Source of the DNA: CAVTWJ01 sp964525605
Lineage (GTDB): Bacteria > Oederibacteriota > Muellerivitia > Muellerivitales > Muellerivitaceae
DNA: 64,000 nucleotides
Assembly (NCBI GenBank): GCA_964525605.1
Contig: CAZGKT010000007.1
Location: forward strand, 62,001-126,000
Direction: 5' to 3'
In this document: positions 26,160 to 34,585 of the stretch, one piece after another
Layout: every line of letters begins with the position of its first letter
Numbering within the stretch: position 1 is the first letter of the stretch
Notes under the pieces: model-generated
Databases searched by the model: none
What the model was told of the DNA's origin: nothing
What the model saw: the letters and a program-made list of their open reading frames with translations, nothing else
Position numbers and translations under genes: made by a program

Positions 26160-26239
26160 AGGTGTTATCCAAGATGGGGACCCGGAGTGGACAGTTAAAT
26201 ACGGATGATAGGGTTATTAGGATGGGCGAGGAGGGGCGT

Positions 26240-26764
26240 ATGAAGAGTCCAACAGAACAAATGGACGCTACGTCTGTCATTCAGATCCTCAACCTTTTCC
26301 AATCTAATGGCATCGAGGTGGTCGTGGATGGTGGTTGGGCAGTCGATGCTTTGCTGGAGAAACAGACCAGGCCCCATGAGGACCTCGACATCGCGATCCG
26401 GCATCGGGACGTGCCAGAGTTAAGGAAACTTCTGGAAGCCATCGGTTACACCGATGTCCCAAGCGCAGACCGGCGGGAATGTAACTTCGTGATGGGCGAT
26501 GCCCGGGGCCGCCGAGTGGACATTCATTCGTACGAATTCGATGAGGCGGGCCATAACATTTTCGGGGTCGCCTACCTACCGGAGCACTTAACGGGCCGGG
26601 GAACCATCCTGGGCCGTCCCGTGCAATGCATTCCCGTGGAGTGGATGATTAAGTTTCATGACGGCTACGAGTTGGATAGGACTGATTACCTGGATGTAAA
26701 GGCGCTGTGCGAGCGATTTGGTTTGGATTTACCTGTCCGCTTCGCCCATTTCGAGGAAGGTTGA
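26240..26764 (+). CDS. Nucleotidyltransferase of the aminoglycoside/lincosamide resistance type
   Basis: A 174-residue enzyme of the nucleotidyltransferase fold. VDGGWAVDALLEKQTRPHED followed by LDIAI gives the Gly pair and the two metal-binding Asp, and RRVDIHSYEF the third. This pattern is that of ANT(2'')-like and Lnu-like antibiotic nucleotidyltransferases, but many chromosomal relatives have other or unknown substrates. The start at 26240 follows AGGAGGGG; longer in-frame starts at 26162 and 26222 are less likely. It ends the A/T-richer accessory patch. Confidence 0.8.
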   Translation: MKSPTEQMDATSVIQILNLFQSNGIEVVVDGGWAVDALLEKQTRPHEDLDIAIRHRDVPELRKLLEAIGYTDVPSADRRECNFVMGDARGRRVDIHSYEFDEAGHNIFGVAYLPEHLTGRGTILGRPVQCIPVEWMIKFHDGYELDRTDYLDVKALCERFGLDLPVRFAHFEEG

Positions 26765-26870
26765 AGTGTTTGTCCACGGCGGGGAGCTCTTCGATGCGCG
26801 CCGCTGATAAAGGGCGAGACTCGCGAACCAGTCAGGGTGAGGCCGTTGTGGAAATACAACCGATTACGTT

Positions 26871-27584
26871 TTAAGGATGGGAAATGTTGGGGGTGAGTTC
26901 AACGGCAAGGCTGTCCACGGCGTTTCCGGACTTCAAGGCTAGGCTGATCTTGGAAGGAAGCGTGGTGGAGTTCTTCAAGGCTTTGGCCGCGAGTTCCTGG
27001 TCGGCTTGGTACTGTTGGCGGGAAATTTCTCTTTTTAACGACTGCAACAGATCCTGAACGTTACCTTTGACCACATCGGAAGCAATAAAGGCCGGGGCCC
27101 CGAAATTTTGGTCCGCGTCCAGGGTGTAAATGACTTCCAGCCCATGCCCCAGGGACGAGGGGACAATACTCCAGGTTCCCTGGTAGTTGCTGAAATCCTG
27201 ATGGCTGGTATCGGCAAAGATGATGGTGTTGGTTTGGGGTTGTTCGTGGACATTCATCAAGAGATGGATTCGTTTGGAAAAGAAGAGAAAGCTTCCTTCG
27301 CCTTCCTGGCGGAGGGTTAAATCATTCGTATTACGCTGTTCGACCTTGCTGATTTTCATGCTGTGAACGAAATCGGGAATATGCTCGTAGTTGGTCAAAA
27401 CTTCCCAGGCGGTTTGCGAGTCGGCATCCACGAAAAAAGAGCCTTCGACCTTGTAATGGCCGTAGCCCTCGTAAAAAGCCAGCGAGATATCATCGGCAGC
27501 GACGCCTGTGCCGCAGGAGAGTGCGGCACAGGCGGCTACCACAACAGCCCTGAGGAGTAATGAGCAGAGATTAGTTCTCCTCAT
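26871..27584 (-). CDS. Exported START/SRPBCC-domain protein
   Basis: A 237-residue protein with a signal peptide ending near GTGVAADD and a SRPBCC (START-like) fold beginning KVEGSFFVDADSQTAWEVLT, with YEHIPDFVHSMKISKVE and the later GTWSIVP strand typical of coenzyme Q-binding/cyclase-like members. Such domains hold hydrophobic ligands. Third gene of the YceI-porin-START operon: its ATG lies 16 bases after the porin stop and GAGGCGG sits just before it. An envelope lipid- or quinone-handling role would fit and is inferred. Confidence 0.8.
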   Translation of the reverse strand: MRRTNLCSLLLRAVVVAACAALSCGTGVAADDISLAFYEGYGHYKVEGSFFVDADSQTAWEVLTNYEHIPDFVHSMKISKVEQRNTNDLTLRQEGEGSFLFFSKRIHLLMNVHEQPQTNTIIFADTSHQDFSNYQGTWSIVPSSLGHGLEVIYTLDADQNFGAPAFIASDVVKGNVQDLLQSLKREISRQQYQADQELAAKALKNSTTLPSKISLALKSGNAVDSLAVELTPNISHP

Positions 27585-27599
27585 GACCGCCTCTTTTTC

Positions 27600-29099
27600 T
27601 TAGAACTGCAACTGGAACATCATGCGTCCACAGGGAACGAGACCGATTCGGTAGTTAGCTCCGTTCGCGTTTCCGTAGGCGCCAGCTCCGATTCCCGAAT
27701 TGGCTGAACCGGGCATCTCGGCGATCAGGTAGGTCCCGTCGTCGCTGTGCACAGCCGGGGTGTTGATCATGAAAATGGTTTCGGCCACCAGTTTGCAATC
27801 TCCATTCAGATGGCAGGTGATGGACGGAAAGGTAAGTTCATAGATCGGGGAGCTGTTGGTGAAAATGGGAGCCACGAAGGTTCTCGTGACGCCGGGGCTA
27901 ATGAGAACTGGGGTCCCATTCGCGTTTCTTTGCGTATAGGTGCCCAGCATGTTGACGTCGGGGATCACCAGGGAGAAACGACCCGCGACTTCCCAGGGGT
28001 TGTCGCCGATGGAAGCCTGCAACTCGCCGCCGCCGATGTTGAGTGAATATTGGTTGCCAGCAATCTTGGTCGTAGCGGTCGGAGAATTCGAAACCCCAGG
28101 CTGGCTCAAGAGCGTGACCGGAGTCTCCAAGTTATACTCGGAAGGAACGGTCATGACATATTGAGCGGCCATGACTTGGCCCTGCGCCGTAAAGGTGGTG
28201 TCGCCGACAGGAGTGCGGTATTGGAAATCAAAACCGGCCTGCCAGTAGGTGGCCTTGACGGGGGCAACCCCAGCCAAGCCCATGTAGGGGTTGAAAACGG
28301 ACGAAATCAGCACGTTGCCGTATTCGCTGTTGGCGTTGAAGGTGGACAGGTATCCGCCGCCCAATCCCAGGTCTTCGCTATGGCCCGCGTTGCTGTCTGC
28401 GGCCACGTAACCCGTGCCATGGAAGGCAAATTCACTCTTGGTCGGTTTGACGAAACCCGTTTGACGGGGATGGAAAGGATCGTCGTCGATCCCGTCGTTG
28501 TACCCGAGGCGCAGGAACATAGGAGTGGGAAAGTTCAAAACTTCCGGCAGGTAACGCTGAATCACGTCCGGTCCGCCCTGGACCATTCCGCCCTGGCCAT
28601 CCAGGTTGCCGATATGTCCGAAGAGGGCAATGCCCGTGTCATACCCCTGGTTGAAGAAGAGGTTGAAGATGGGGGACTTTTCCGCGAAAAGCAGGTTGCC
28701 CTCATAGTCAGCGCTTTCCAGGTTGCCAGGCACTTTGAACTGACCAATTTTCGCCGACACCATGTCGGGGATCAAAGGAATGTCCACGCTGGCATCCAGC
28801 AGGTTCAGCTGGTTGTTGGAGCTGTTGATGGCTTCTCCGCCGAAGGCCACTTCAAAATTCCACTTGTAGCCCTGGTAGCTGCCGCTGGTGAATAGGCGGT
28901 CTTCCTCGTCCCACAGGAATACCCGGAAGTGGTCACGGACTGGATCGACGGTGACCAAATCCATATCGCCTACCAACTGGATGCGGCCTCCGAAATTCAA
29001 ATCGAGATCGTCGTTCTTGAAGATCTCAGCGGCATTGGAGCGGGGCATAAAGCCCAGCAGCAACAGCACCGCCATCAACACTTTCTGTAAAGTTTTCAT
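27600..29099 (-). CDS. Porin of the phosphate-selective porin O/P-like group
   Basis: A 499-residue outer-membrane beta-barrel protein. The signal peptide starts MKTLQKVLMAV and ends at SNAAE; alternating strands begin with DLNFGGRIQLVGDMDL, then YKWNFEVAFGGEA, SAKIGQFKVPGNLES and FNQGYDTGIALFG, the pattern of OprO/OprP-like porins. A terminal Phe (FQLQF) fits the barrel assembly signal. The start at 29099 follows GGAGGAGAAAG; the open frame reaches 29183 but that extension is Arg/Lys-rich and unlikely. It lies between the YceI and START genes. Confidence 0.84.
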   Translation of the reverse strand: MKTLQKVLMAVLLLLGFMPRSNAAEIFKNDDLDLNFGGRIQLVGDMDLVTVDPVRDHFRVFLWDEEDRLFTSGSYQGYKWNFEVAFGGEAINSSNNQLNLLDASVDIPLIPDMVSAKIGQFKVPGNLESADYEGNLLFAEKSPIFNLFFNQGYDTGIALFGHIGNLDGQGGMVQGGPDVIQRYLPEVLNFPTPMFLRLGYNDGIDDDPFHPRQTGFVKPTKSEFAFHGTGYVAADSNAGHSEDLGLGGGYLSTFNANSEYGNVLISSVFNPYMGLAGVAPVKATYWQAGFDFQYRTPVGDTTFTAQGQVMAAQYVMTVPSEYNLETPVTLLSQPGVSNSPTATTKIAGNQYSLNIGGGELQASIGDNPWEVAGRFSLVIPDVNMLGTYTQRNANGTPVLISPGVTRTFVAPIFTNSSPIYELTFPSITCHLNGDCKLVAETIFMINTPAVHSDDGTYLIAEMPGSANSGIGAGAYGNANGANYRIGLVPCGRMMFQLQF

Positions 29100-29231
29100 C
29101 TTTCTTCTCCTCCGTTTTTTTACTGCGGTTTTTCGTTCCCTTGAACCAGGCTCCCCCAGGTTCACTGAAACGTTTTCTGCCACTTCTATCTTCCGAACCC
29201 CCTCAGGGAGAAAGCCCGGGTCATCGATCTC

Positions 29232-30011
29232 TTAATTCGCCGCCGCGTCCGTGGCCAGGGCGAACAACACGTCATAGTGAATTTCGATCTCGTCCGTGCA
29301 CTTGATAGAAGTCACCAAGAGGTTGAACACGGGCGGGGTGACCTTGTAATCGGTCATCTTCAGTTTCTGAACTCCCTTGATTCGGATCACACCGTCCTTG
29401 ACGGTGGTGTCGGCGGTCAAGACGATCGGCTGGGTCACGCCCGAGATGGTGAGCGTACCCTTGGCGGTCATCACATAAGTGTCGGCCGTGCTTCCGGCGG
29501 CCAGGGTTTCGCTTTCCAACACGAAGTTGATTTCGGAATATTGGGTGGTGTTCAGGGCCTTATAGGCGTTGTCATCCAAACCGGATTCGGTGGACTTCAA
29601 GAAGGTGACTGGAACGGTCAAGGCCATGGCCTGGGCCTTCCCCGCCGTCAATGCCGCCACAATTCCCGCGTCGGTACTCAACGAAGCGGCGGAAGCCTTA
29701 AGAACAGCCGAACCCTGGAGGGACTTGGCGCCCATTTCGTATTTGTGGAGAGTGGAATCACCCAGTAGGTAAAGAACACTTCCGGTTTTCAACGCGAGAA
29801 GGGATGCGCCTTTCTTGGCGGTGACACTCGCCACTGGACCCAGGGTCGTGGCGGGCCTTTCGGTTTTCGGAACCGAGGCGGTTCCGCCCATCAGCTGGTT
29901 TCCGCCCCACGAGCTTTTCGTTGGAACGGGAGTGGCGGTGGTATCCGCCCCGACCAGGGCCGTGGATGCCGCGAGAATCGCGAGCGTGAGACCTGCGAAT
30001 TTCACTTTCAT
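29232..30011 (-). CDS. YceI-family exported protein
   Basis: A 259-residue protein with a signal peptide ending near ALVGAD and a C-terminal YceI-type lipocalin-like barrel: LLGDSTLHKYEM is the family opening, GTLTISGVTQPIVLT the central hairpin and LKMTDYKVTPP the last conserved strand. YceI proteins bind isoprenoid quinones or amides in the periplasm. It is the first gene of a three-gene operon (YceI, porin, START) and is preceded by AAAGGAG. A perfect CRP/FNR-type palindrome lies 120 bases upstream of its start. Confidence 0.82.
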   Translation of the reverse strand: MKVKFAGLTLAILAASTALVGADTTATPVPTKSSWGGNQLMGGTASVPKTERPATTLGPVASVTAKKGASLLALKTGSVLYLLGDSTLHKYEMGAKSLQGSAVLKASAASLSTDAGIVAALTAGKAQAMALTVPVTFLKSTESGLDDNAYKALNTTQYSEINFVLESETLAAGSTADTYVMTAKGTLTISGVTQPIVLTADTTVKDGVIRIKGVQKLKMTDYKVTPPVFNLLVTSIKCTDEIEIHYDVLFALATDAAAN

Positions 30012-30130
30012 TGTTTTCTCCTTTTGATTTCACTGATGTCTCCCGAGGACTGTCTCCTATCAGGTTAGGAAGCTTGTCCGCGAGAAGTAAGACTGTTGAG
30101 CATGTTTTAGAACAATGAACGAATTCGCAA

Positions 30131-30146
30131 TGTGATGAATATCACA
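30131..30146. promoter_or_regulatory. CRP/FNR-family operator
   Basis: TGTGATGAATATCACA is a perfect 16-base palindrome matching TGTGA-N6-TCACA, the consensus for CRP-type regulators. It is centred about 127 bases upstream of the YceI-family start. Confidence 0.7.
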
Positions 30147-30179
30147 CTAGACAATATTTAGCCGAATAAATGGTTAGTA

Positions 30180-30197
30180 GGTAACTATTGGTAACTA
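30180..30197. promoter_or_regulatory. Paired direct repeats GGTAACTA
   Basis: Two exact GGTAACTA copies start 10 bases apart (30180 and 30190), one helical turn, as in sites for dimeric response regulators of the OmpR/PhoB kind. The regulator is unknown. Confidence 0.5.
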
Positions 30198-30232
30198 GAT
30201 AGCAAAAGGAGAAAATCTTTAAAAATGCCCCT

Positions 30233-30249
30233 AATGTCACATTGACATT
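30233..30249. promoter_or_regulatory. Inverted repeat AATGTCA-CAT-TGACATT
   Basis: Exact 7-base arms with a 3-base centre lie 104 bases before the ATG at 30353. It is a candidate operator for a dimeric regulator. Confidence 0.5.
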
Positions 30250-30352
30250 TTTGAAAACACCGGCGGGAGATGCGAGAAGGGGTGTCCATTTTATATGATG
30301 GTGATCATAGAGCGGGTGGCGAGTCCGGGATGGTCGGAGGAAAAGGGAAACG

Positions 30353-30691
30353 ATGGATGGGTTTTGGCTTCAACGCGTACCGTGGGGAAAATTTTTTCTC
30401 CTCTGGTTTCTGGCGATCCTCATGGCCGCTTGTCTCCTGTGGCTTCACTACGCCTTCAGCGCCCCAATGCTTCCGCCCCTTGAAATATTCTCGGCCGCGT
30501 CAGGGTTGGGATTGCTTTGGGCCACTAGCCGCCCACGCTGGAAGAAGGCCTACTGCGCCTGGTGCGGGGCGAAAGTTCAGGCGAAGGAAATGCGCATAAA
30601 CGAGAAGGGAACCCTATTTATTTTTGTCTGCGGGGCTTGCGGGCACGTCACAGAAAAACAATTGGTTCCTGACGGGTCCCACGCCGCGTAA
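30353..30691 (+). CDS. Small membrane protein with C-terminal zinc ribbon
   Basis: A 112-residue protein with two hydrophobic helices (FFLLWFLAILMAACLLWLHY, then EIFSAASGLGLLWATS) followed by a zinc ribbon built from CAWCGAKVQAKEM and VCGACGHVTE, two CxxC knuckles about 25 residues apart. I do not recognise a named family. The ribbon is likely cytoplasmic. Confidence 0.6.
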   Translation: MDGFWLQRVPWGKFFLLWFLAILMAACLLWLHYAFSAPMLPPLEIFSAASGLGLLWATSRPRWKKAYCAWCGAKVQAKEMRINEKGTLFIFVCGACGHVTEKQLVPDGSHAA

Positions 30692-30781
30692 GCGCCGTTG
30701 GGGTGGTCAATCCCATTCGACGTCAAAATCGGCTATGATTATTCAGCCATTTGACGCAGTTTCGGGAAAGGAAAGACCGCC

Positions 30782-31396
30782 ATGAGCGATAAAGAACCTA
30801 AAACACAAAGCCGATCCCCCTTGCGGCTTCTTTTATTCGAGGCGCTGGCCCTGGGCGGGTATCTCTACCTTCGAAACCATCCCCTCGCCGATACCTTTTG
30901 GGATTTGAATTTCCGAACCAACGCCTTAATCTTTATGACCGCTTATCCCCTTCTCTTTGTTTACCGCTGGAAGGTGGCGGGGGGATGTCTGGGCATGATC
31001 CTCTGGCCCCTCAGTTATGTTTTGAGCCTGGGGCTGGGCATTTCCTGTTATCTGTGGATCATCTTTTGTTTTTATTACCTGGGAAGTCCTTTCTTCAAAG
31101 TCTTGACGGAACATGGGATCGTCTTGGGGCTCATCTTCGCACTGGTTTATTTCCCCCTGCTGGAACCCATCCTGGGCGTCAGCAAGAAATATTTTTCCTT
31201 CCCACGAACTTTGTGGATTCTTTTGTTCTCGGCTTTTGGCGGGTTCCTCGGCTACCTGCTCGGCCAGTTCGTCATCAAAAAAGTGGGGATATCCCCGGTG
31301 AACCAAAGCCATTTGTTTCTCCTATGGCTCGGTCTCGTATTCATGGGGGCCGCCGTGGGCGCTTTGGGAGCCCAACGCAAGGGCGGCGATTCTTAG
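30782..31396 (+). CDS. Hypothetical polytopic membrane protein
   Basis: A 204-residue protein with five or six hydrophobic segments (ALIFMTAYPLLFVY, MILWPLSYVLSLGLGISCYLW, VLGLIFALVYFPLLE, LWILLFSAFGGFLGYLLG, LFLLWLGLVFMGAAVGALGA). The N-terminus is charged and cytoplasmic-like. GGAAAGGAAAG precedes the ATG. Family not recognised; it lies in the same direction as the zinc-ribbon gene, 90 bases downstream. Confidence 0.55.
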   Translation: MSDKEPKTQSRSPLRLLLFEALALGGYLYLRNHPLADTFWDLNFRTNALIFMTAYPLLFVYRWKVAGGCLGMILWPLSYVLSLGLGISCYLWIIFCFYYLGSPFFKVLTEHGIVLGLIFALVYFPLLEPILGVSKKYFSFPRTLWILLFSAFGGFLGYLLGQFVIKKVGISPVNQSHLFLLWLGLVFMGAAVGALGAQRKGGDS

Positions 31397-31536
31397 AAGG
31401 GGACTGGAAATAACTGCCCCCTATCGGCTAAAAGAGTGTAACTTTTATTCTTCCCTCTACATATATATAGATGTCTTCCAATTGTGAACGTGTTGACGAA
31501 CGGGGAAAGAATTCAAAAAAACGAGGAGAATGCCAA

Positions 31537-31851
31537 ATGAAAAGAATCATAAATCTGGCTCTGACAGGAGTCTTCTTGTTGGCTGTTCATTCGGTTTGGG
31601 CGGACGATATGGCAACAGGAACCAAGGACACCCCGGCTATGGCTGCCACACCGATGGCGACACCGGCCATGAAAGCCAAAAAAAAGAAGGCCAAGAAGGT
31701 GGCCATGAAGACGATTTGGGTCTGCCCCATGGGCGATTACACAGGAGATAAGCCCGGGAAATGCCCCAATTGTCAAATGGATCTGGTGAAAAAGGAAGTT
31801 CCGGCTGACACGGGGAAGGCGCCAGCCACCCCGACTGAAAAGATGAACTAA
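31537..31851 (+). CDS. Exported heavy-metal-binding domain protein
   Basis: A 104-residue protein: signal peptide ending at VWADD, an Ala/Met/Lys-rich middle with repeated ATPMATP and a KKKKAKK cluster, then a heavy-metal-binding domain WVCPMGDYTGDKPGKCPNCQ followed by MDL. This is the CPM...GxCPxCxM pattern seen in copper/silver efflux proteins (CusB, CopB N-termini). GAGGAG is 8 bases before the ATG at 31537, so that start is preferred over the in-frame ATG at 31471. A role in periplasmic copper binding is plausible. Confidence 0.78.
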   Translation: MKRIINLALTGVFLLAVHSVWADDMATGTKDTPAMAATPMATPAMKAKKKKAKKVAMKTIWVCPMGDYTGDKPGKCPNCQMDLVKKEVPADTGKAPATPTEKMN

Positions 31852-31882
31852 ACGGATTTCATTCCAACTTTTTTAAAACCCA

Positions 31883-31908
31883 GGCGGCCCTTCAAGGCCG
31901 CCTTTTTT
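31883..31908 (+). terminator. Rho-independent terminator
   Basis: GGCGGCC (31883-31889) pairs with GGCCGCC (31896-31902) around CTTCAA and runs into six T. The same stem sequence is reused at 59408. Confidence 0.88.
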
Positions 31909-32060
31909 ATATCAGACATCAACCCATTTCGTGGAACGACGGTGTGCTTAAAACCCTGTCGGTATGATGAAAGTCCTATAGGGTTTTAACCCTAAAGGGT
32001 AAAAGAATTAGGGGTAAGCATCGTATTAAATACCCCAAACCTTCCTGAAAGAAGGCTTAC

Positions 32061-34271
32061 GTGCTCCAACCCGAACAAGCCAAAGCCGCCGCCATCCTGG
32101 TGCGTGAATTACGCATCGCTTTCTCCAATTATTTCCTTTATTCGGCTGATAACTCCATGGTGAAGCAGTCCCTGGAAAAGTTTCTCGCGGTTCTGGGAGA
32201 CCTTTTCAAAAGCCTTTCGGCCGTTTCATTGGGTGAATCGGAGGGCCGTTTGGTGGTGGAGGGGACCGCCCTGGACGAACGGGCCACGGGTTCCACCAAC
32301 ATGATCAAAGATCTTTTCCTGACCCACAAGATCCACAGCATGACCTTCCAACCGGGCCTGCAATTGGATGAACTCCAGAAATTCTTCGAGTTGTTGAAAC
32401 CGCGGGCCCTGCCCCCGGGCCAGACCCTGTTCCAGGCTGCGGAGGCCAAGGGGATCGCCAACATCAAGGTAAACGAAAAGATGTTCGTGGCGGTCAAGGA
32501 GGGGGAAAGGGTGGTGGCCGCCGGGACAGCGTTGGATGGCTTGGAAAAAGAAGAAAACTTCCAGGAAGCCCTGGAGGCCCTGCAGTATTTTCTCCAGATC
32601 TTTGCCCGGGTGAATCCATCTTCCAATAAGAAGGAAGTAGCCCGCAAAATGATGGGCCAGATGGGGGGCATTCTCAGCGAGGACGATTTCAAAGAAGTGG
32701 GGTTTCCCGTTCCCGCCCCGACGGCGGAAGCTCAGGGAAATTGGGGTCAGATCATGGGCGCTTTCCTGGCCATGAAAAACAACCTGGCGTCTGTCAAGGC
32801 GCCGGAACAATTGGCGTCGGTTCAGATGTCCATGGATGATCTGCTCAAAAAGCTGGTCCTCATGGGAGAAAGCCAGGGATTTGGAACCGGAACGGGCGGG
32901 GGGACGGGTGGAGGGTCAGGCTTTAGTGAACCCGACGCGACCGAGGAACGGTTCACCCTATTCGAGACCGACCCGGTCTTGAGTGCCCTGGACGAGAACG
33001 ACTTTTCCAAACTGACACTGGCGGCCACCGAGGGGCAGGTGGTCCAGCGCCTTCCCCGGCTTCAGGAATCAACCGAACAGGAGCGTTTTGTGAAATTGTG
33101 GAACGGGCTCTGGCGTTCGGCCATGGGAGAACCGGGGGAGGCGAGAAATGTAACCCTCCGGCATCTGCTCCGGCTCGATTGGGCAAAACTGCCCGAGCCC
33201 CTCCAAAAATCGGGTTTGAGTAAGGTTCGGGAACTGTTCGGAACCGGGCAAACTGCGGAGTCCTTTCCCCTGGTGATGTCCCTTTATCAAAACTGGGTGA
33301 CCAAGGACTTGACTGACCCCGATTGGCCCGAGTTGATCCTGGGGGCTTCCGCCCTCAAGGGCATCGCGTTCCGGGCGGAGCAGGAATTCGAGAACCAGTC
33401 CGCCCAGGCGAAAACCACCCTGGAATCGGTATTTTCACGCCACGCCCTGGACCAGTTGGACGCCCTCTATGTCGCTCCGGGAAAAGAACCGGAAACCCGG
33501 GAAAGACTATTCATCGTTTTGGATTTCTTGACCGGACCCTTCTTTATCCAGAGAGCCATGGATAGCCCGGCGGATTCTCCTGCCTTCCAGAAGGCCTTCA
33601 GCTGGCTGGATCGGTTTCAGACACTCCAGGTTCCGGTTCTGGAAAGGTGGTTCCAGGCCGGCGCGCCCTCGGACCGCATACGTCTCTTTTTGGAAATGTT
33701 CAAAAAAATGCCTCCATCCGCAACCCTGTTCGATTTGTTCAACAAGAATTGGGCGAATTTTTCCATGGACCAAAAACTGCAGGTCATGGAAATCGCGTTT
33801 CGATGGCGTCTGAGCGTCTTCCGCCCCCGACTCATTGAACTCGTGGGGGCTCTCGATAAAAACCTTTCGATACCGGCCTTGCGATCGTTATCCAAAATCG
33901 GCTTGGAGGGCGATTCCCTCGCGATCGTGGAGGCCGTCAAAGCCTATGGGCCGGATAATCCGGAAAGGGACGAGTTTTGGATCGAGGCCTGCCGGGTCCT
34001 CGGGGACCTGGCCGAAGCCTACACCATCAATACCCTCGTGGAATGGGCGGATGGCTATCGGTTTCTTGAGAAAAAAGGCGAAAGGCCCATGGCCGTGCGG
34101 GAAGCGGCGGTGGAGGCCCTGGGACATTTCCGCTCTCAATATGTCCACAAATTTCTTTTGAAACTGGAAAAGGACGCCGAAAAAGAATTGCGTCCCTTGG
34201 TGGAACAGGCCCTGAAAGGGGTCAATGAAAAACTGGCGGAAGAATCGACCAGCTACGAGCAGTTGGAATAA
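32061..34271 (+). CDS. Large HEAT-like repeat protein of unknown function
   Basis: A 736-residue soluble protein, mostly helical. The N-terminal 160 residues (LAVLGDLFKSLSAVSLGESE, then LVVEGTAL and IHSMTFQPGLQLDELQKFFELL) match a module found in bacterial HEAT-repeat and signalling proteins. A Gly/Thr-rich linker (GTGTGGGTGGGSG, about 274-287) divides it from a C-terminal array of paired helices with HEAT character, ending VREAAVEALGHFRSQYVHKFL. The GTG start at 32061 has GAAGG upstream. No catalytic motif is visible; a scaffold role is likely, perhaps in signalling or motility. Confidence 0.6.
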   Translation: MLQPEQAKAAAILVRELRIAFSNYFLYSADNSMVKQSLEKFLAVLGDLFKSLSAVSLGESEGRLVVEGTALDERATGSTNMIKDLFLTHKIHSMTFQPGLQLDELQKFFELLKPRALPPGQTLFQAAEAKGIANIKVNEKMFVAVKEGERVVAAGTALDGLEKEENFQEALEALQYFLQIFARVNPSSNKKEVARKMMGQMGGILSEDDFKEVGFPVPAPTAEAQGNWGQIMGAFLAMKNNLASVKAPEQLASVQMSMDDLLKKLVLMGESQGFGTGTGGGTGGGSGFSEPDATEERFTLFETDPVLSALDENDFSKLTLAATEGQVVQRLPRLQESTEQERFVKLWNGLWRSAMGEPGEARNVTLRHLLRLDWAKLPEPLQKSGLSKVRELFGTGQTAESFPLVMSLYQNWVTKDLTDPDWPELILGASALKGIAFRAEQEFENQSAQAKTTLESVFSRHALDQLDALYVAPGKEPETRERLFIVLDFLTGPFFIQRAMDSPADSPAFQKAFSWLDRFQTLQVPVLERWFQAGAPSDRIRLFLEMFKKMPPSATLFDLFNKNWANFSMDQKLQVMEIAFRWRLSVFRPRLIELVGALDKNLSIPALRSLSKIGLEGDSLAIVEAVKAYGPDNPERDEFWIEACRVLGDLAEAYTINTLVEWADGYRFLEKKGERPMAVREAAVEALGHFRSQYVHKFLLKLEKDAEKELRPLVEQALKGVNEKLAEESTSYEQLE

Positions 34272-34391
34272 TTTTTAAAAATCGCTTCTTTTGGTCGCTT
34301 TCAGGCGCTTTTATACGCTCGTCAGAGCGGTGAGAGAATCTTAAAGTAGGCACGCGCTTGAAGGCGTTTGAACAATGATTGGGAGTTGACC

Positions 34392-34571
34392 ATGGATTGC
34401 CGAGCGGCTCATGTTCACTTGAATGATTACTTGCGGGGAACCCTTGATACGGGTGAAGCGGCCTGGTTCAAGGAACATATTCAGGATTGCCCCGATTGTT
34501 TTCTCCTGGATCGGGAAAACCGAAAACAGTACATCAACCAATGGGTTTTGTGCCAGGAACAGACCGCATGA
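34392..34571 (+). CDS. Small putative zinc-finger (anti-sigma type) protein
   Basis: A 59-residue protein with the zf-HC2 arrangement: LNDYLRGTLDTGEAAWFKEH followed by IQDCPDC, giving the H-x3-C-x2-C zinc motif of ZAS anti-sigma factors. It lacks a membrane helix and a sigma-binding extension and no ECF sigma gene is next to it. The ATG at 34392 follows GGGAG at good spacing; a longer in-frame TTG start exists at 34368. Only 120 bases separate it from the HEAT-like gene upstream. Confidence 0.65.
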   Translation: MDCRAAHVHLNDYLRGTLDTGEAAWFKEHIQDCPDCFLLDRENRKQYINQWVLCQEQTA

Positions 34572-34585
34572 AAGAAAAACCTCTT

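Larger units (their letters stand above)
30012..30352. promoter_or_regulatory. Divergent regulatory region of 341 bases
   Basis: No gene is present. The A/T-rich middle holds three symmetrical or repeated elements, listed separately: the CRP/FNR-like palindrome, paired GGTAACTA boxes and an AATGTCA inverted repeat. The region separates the minus-strand YceI operon from the plus-strand zinc-ribbon membrane protein gene and may control both. Confidence 0.6.

Noticed and set aside
24000..26800. Integron with attC sites
   Set aside because: The accessory genes are cassette-like, but no pair of RYYYAAC/GTTRRRY core sites in correct arrangement was found and no integrase is in the window.
28050..28895. 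281-codon plus-strand open frame opposite the OprO/P-like porin
   Set aside because: Shadow of the porin gene, which has a signal peptide, ribosome binding site and barrel pattern.
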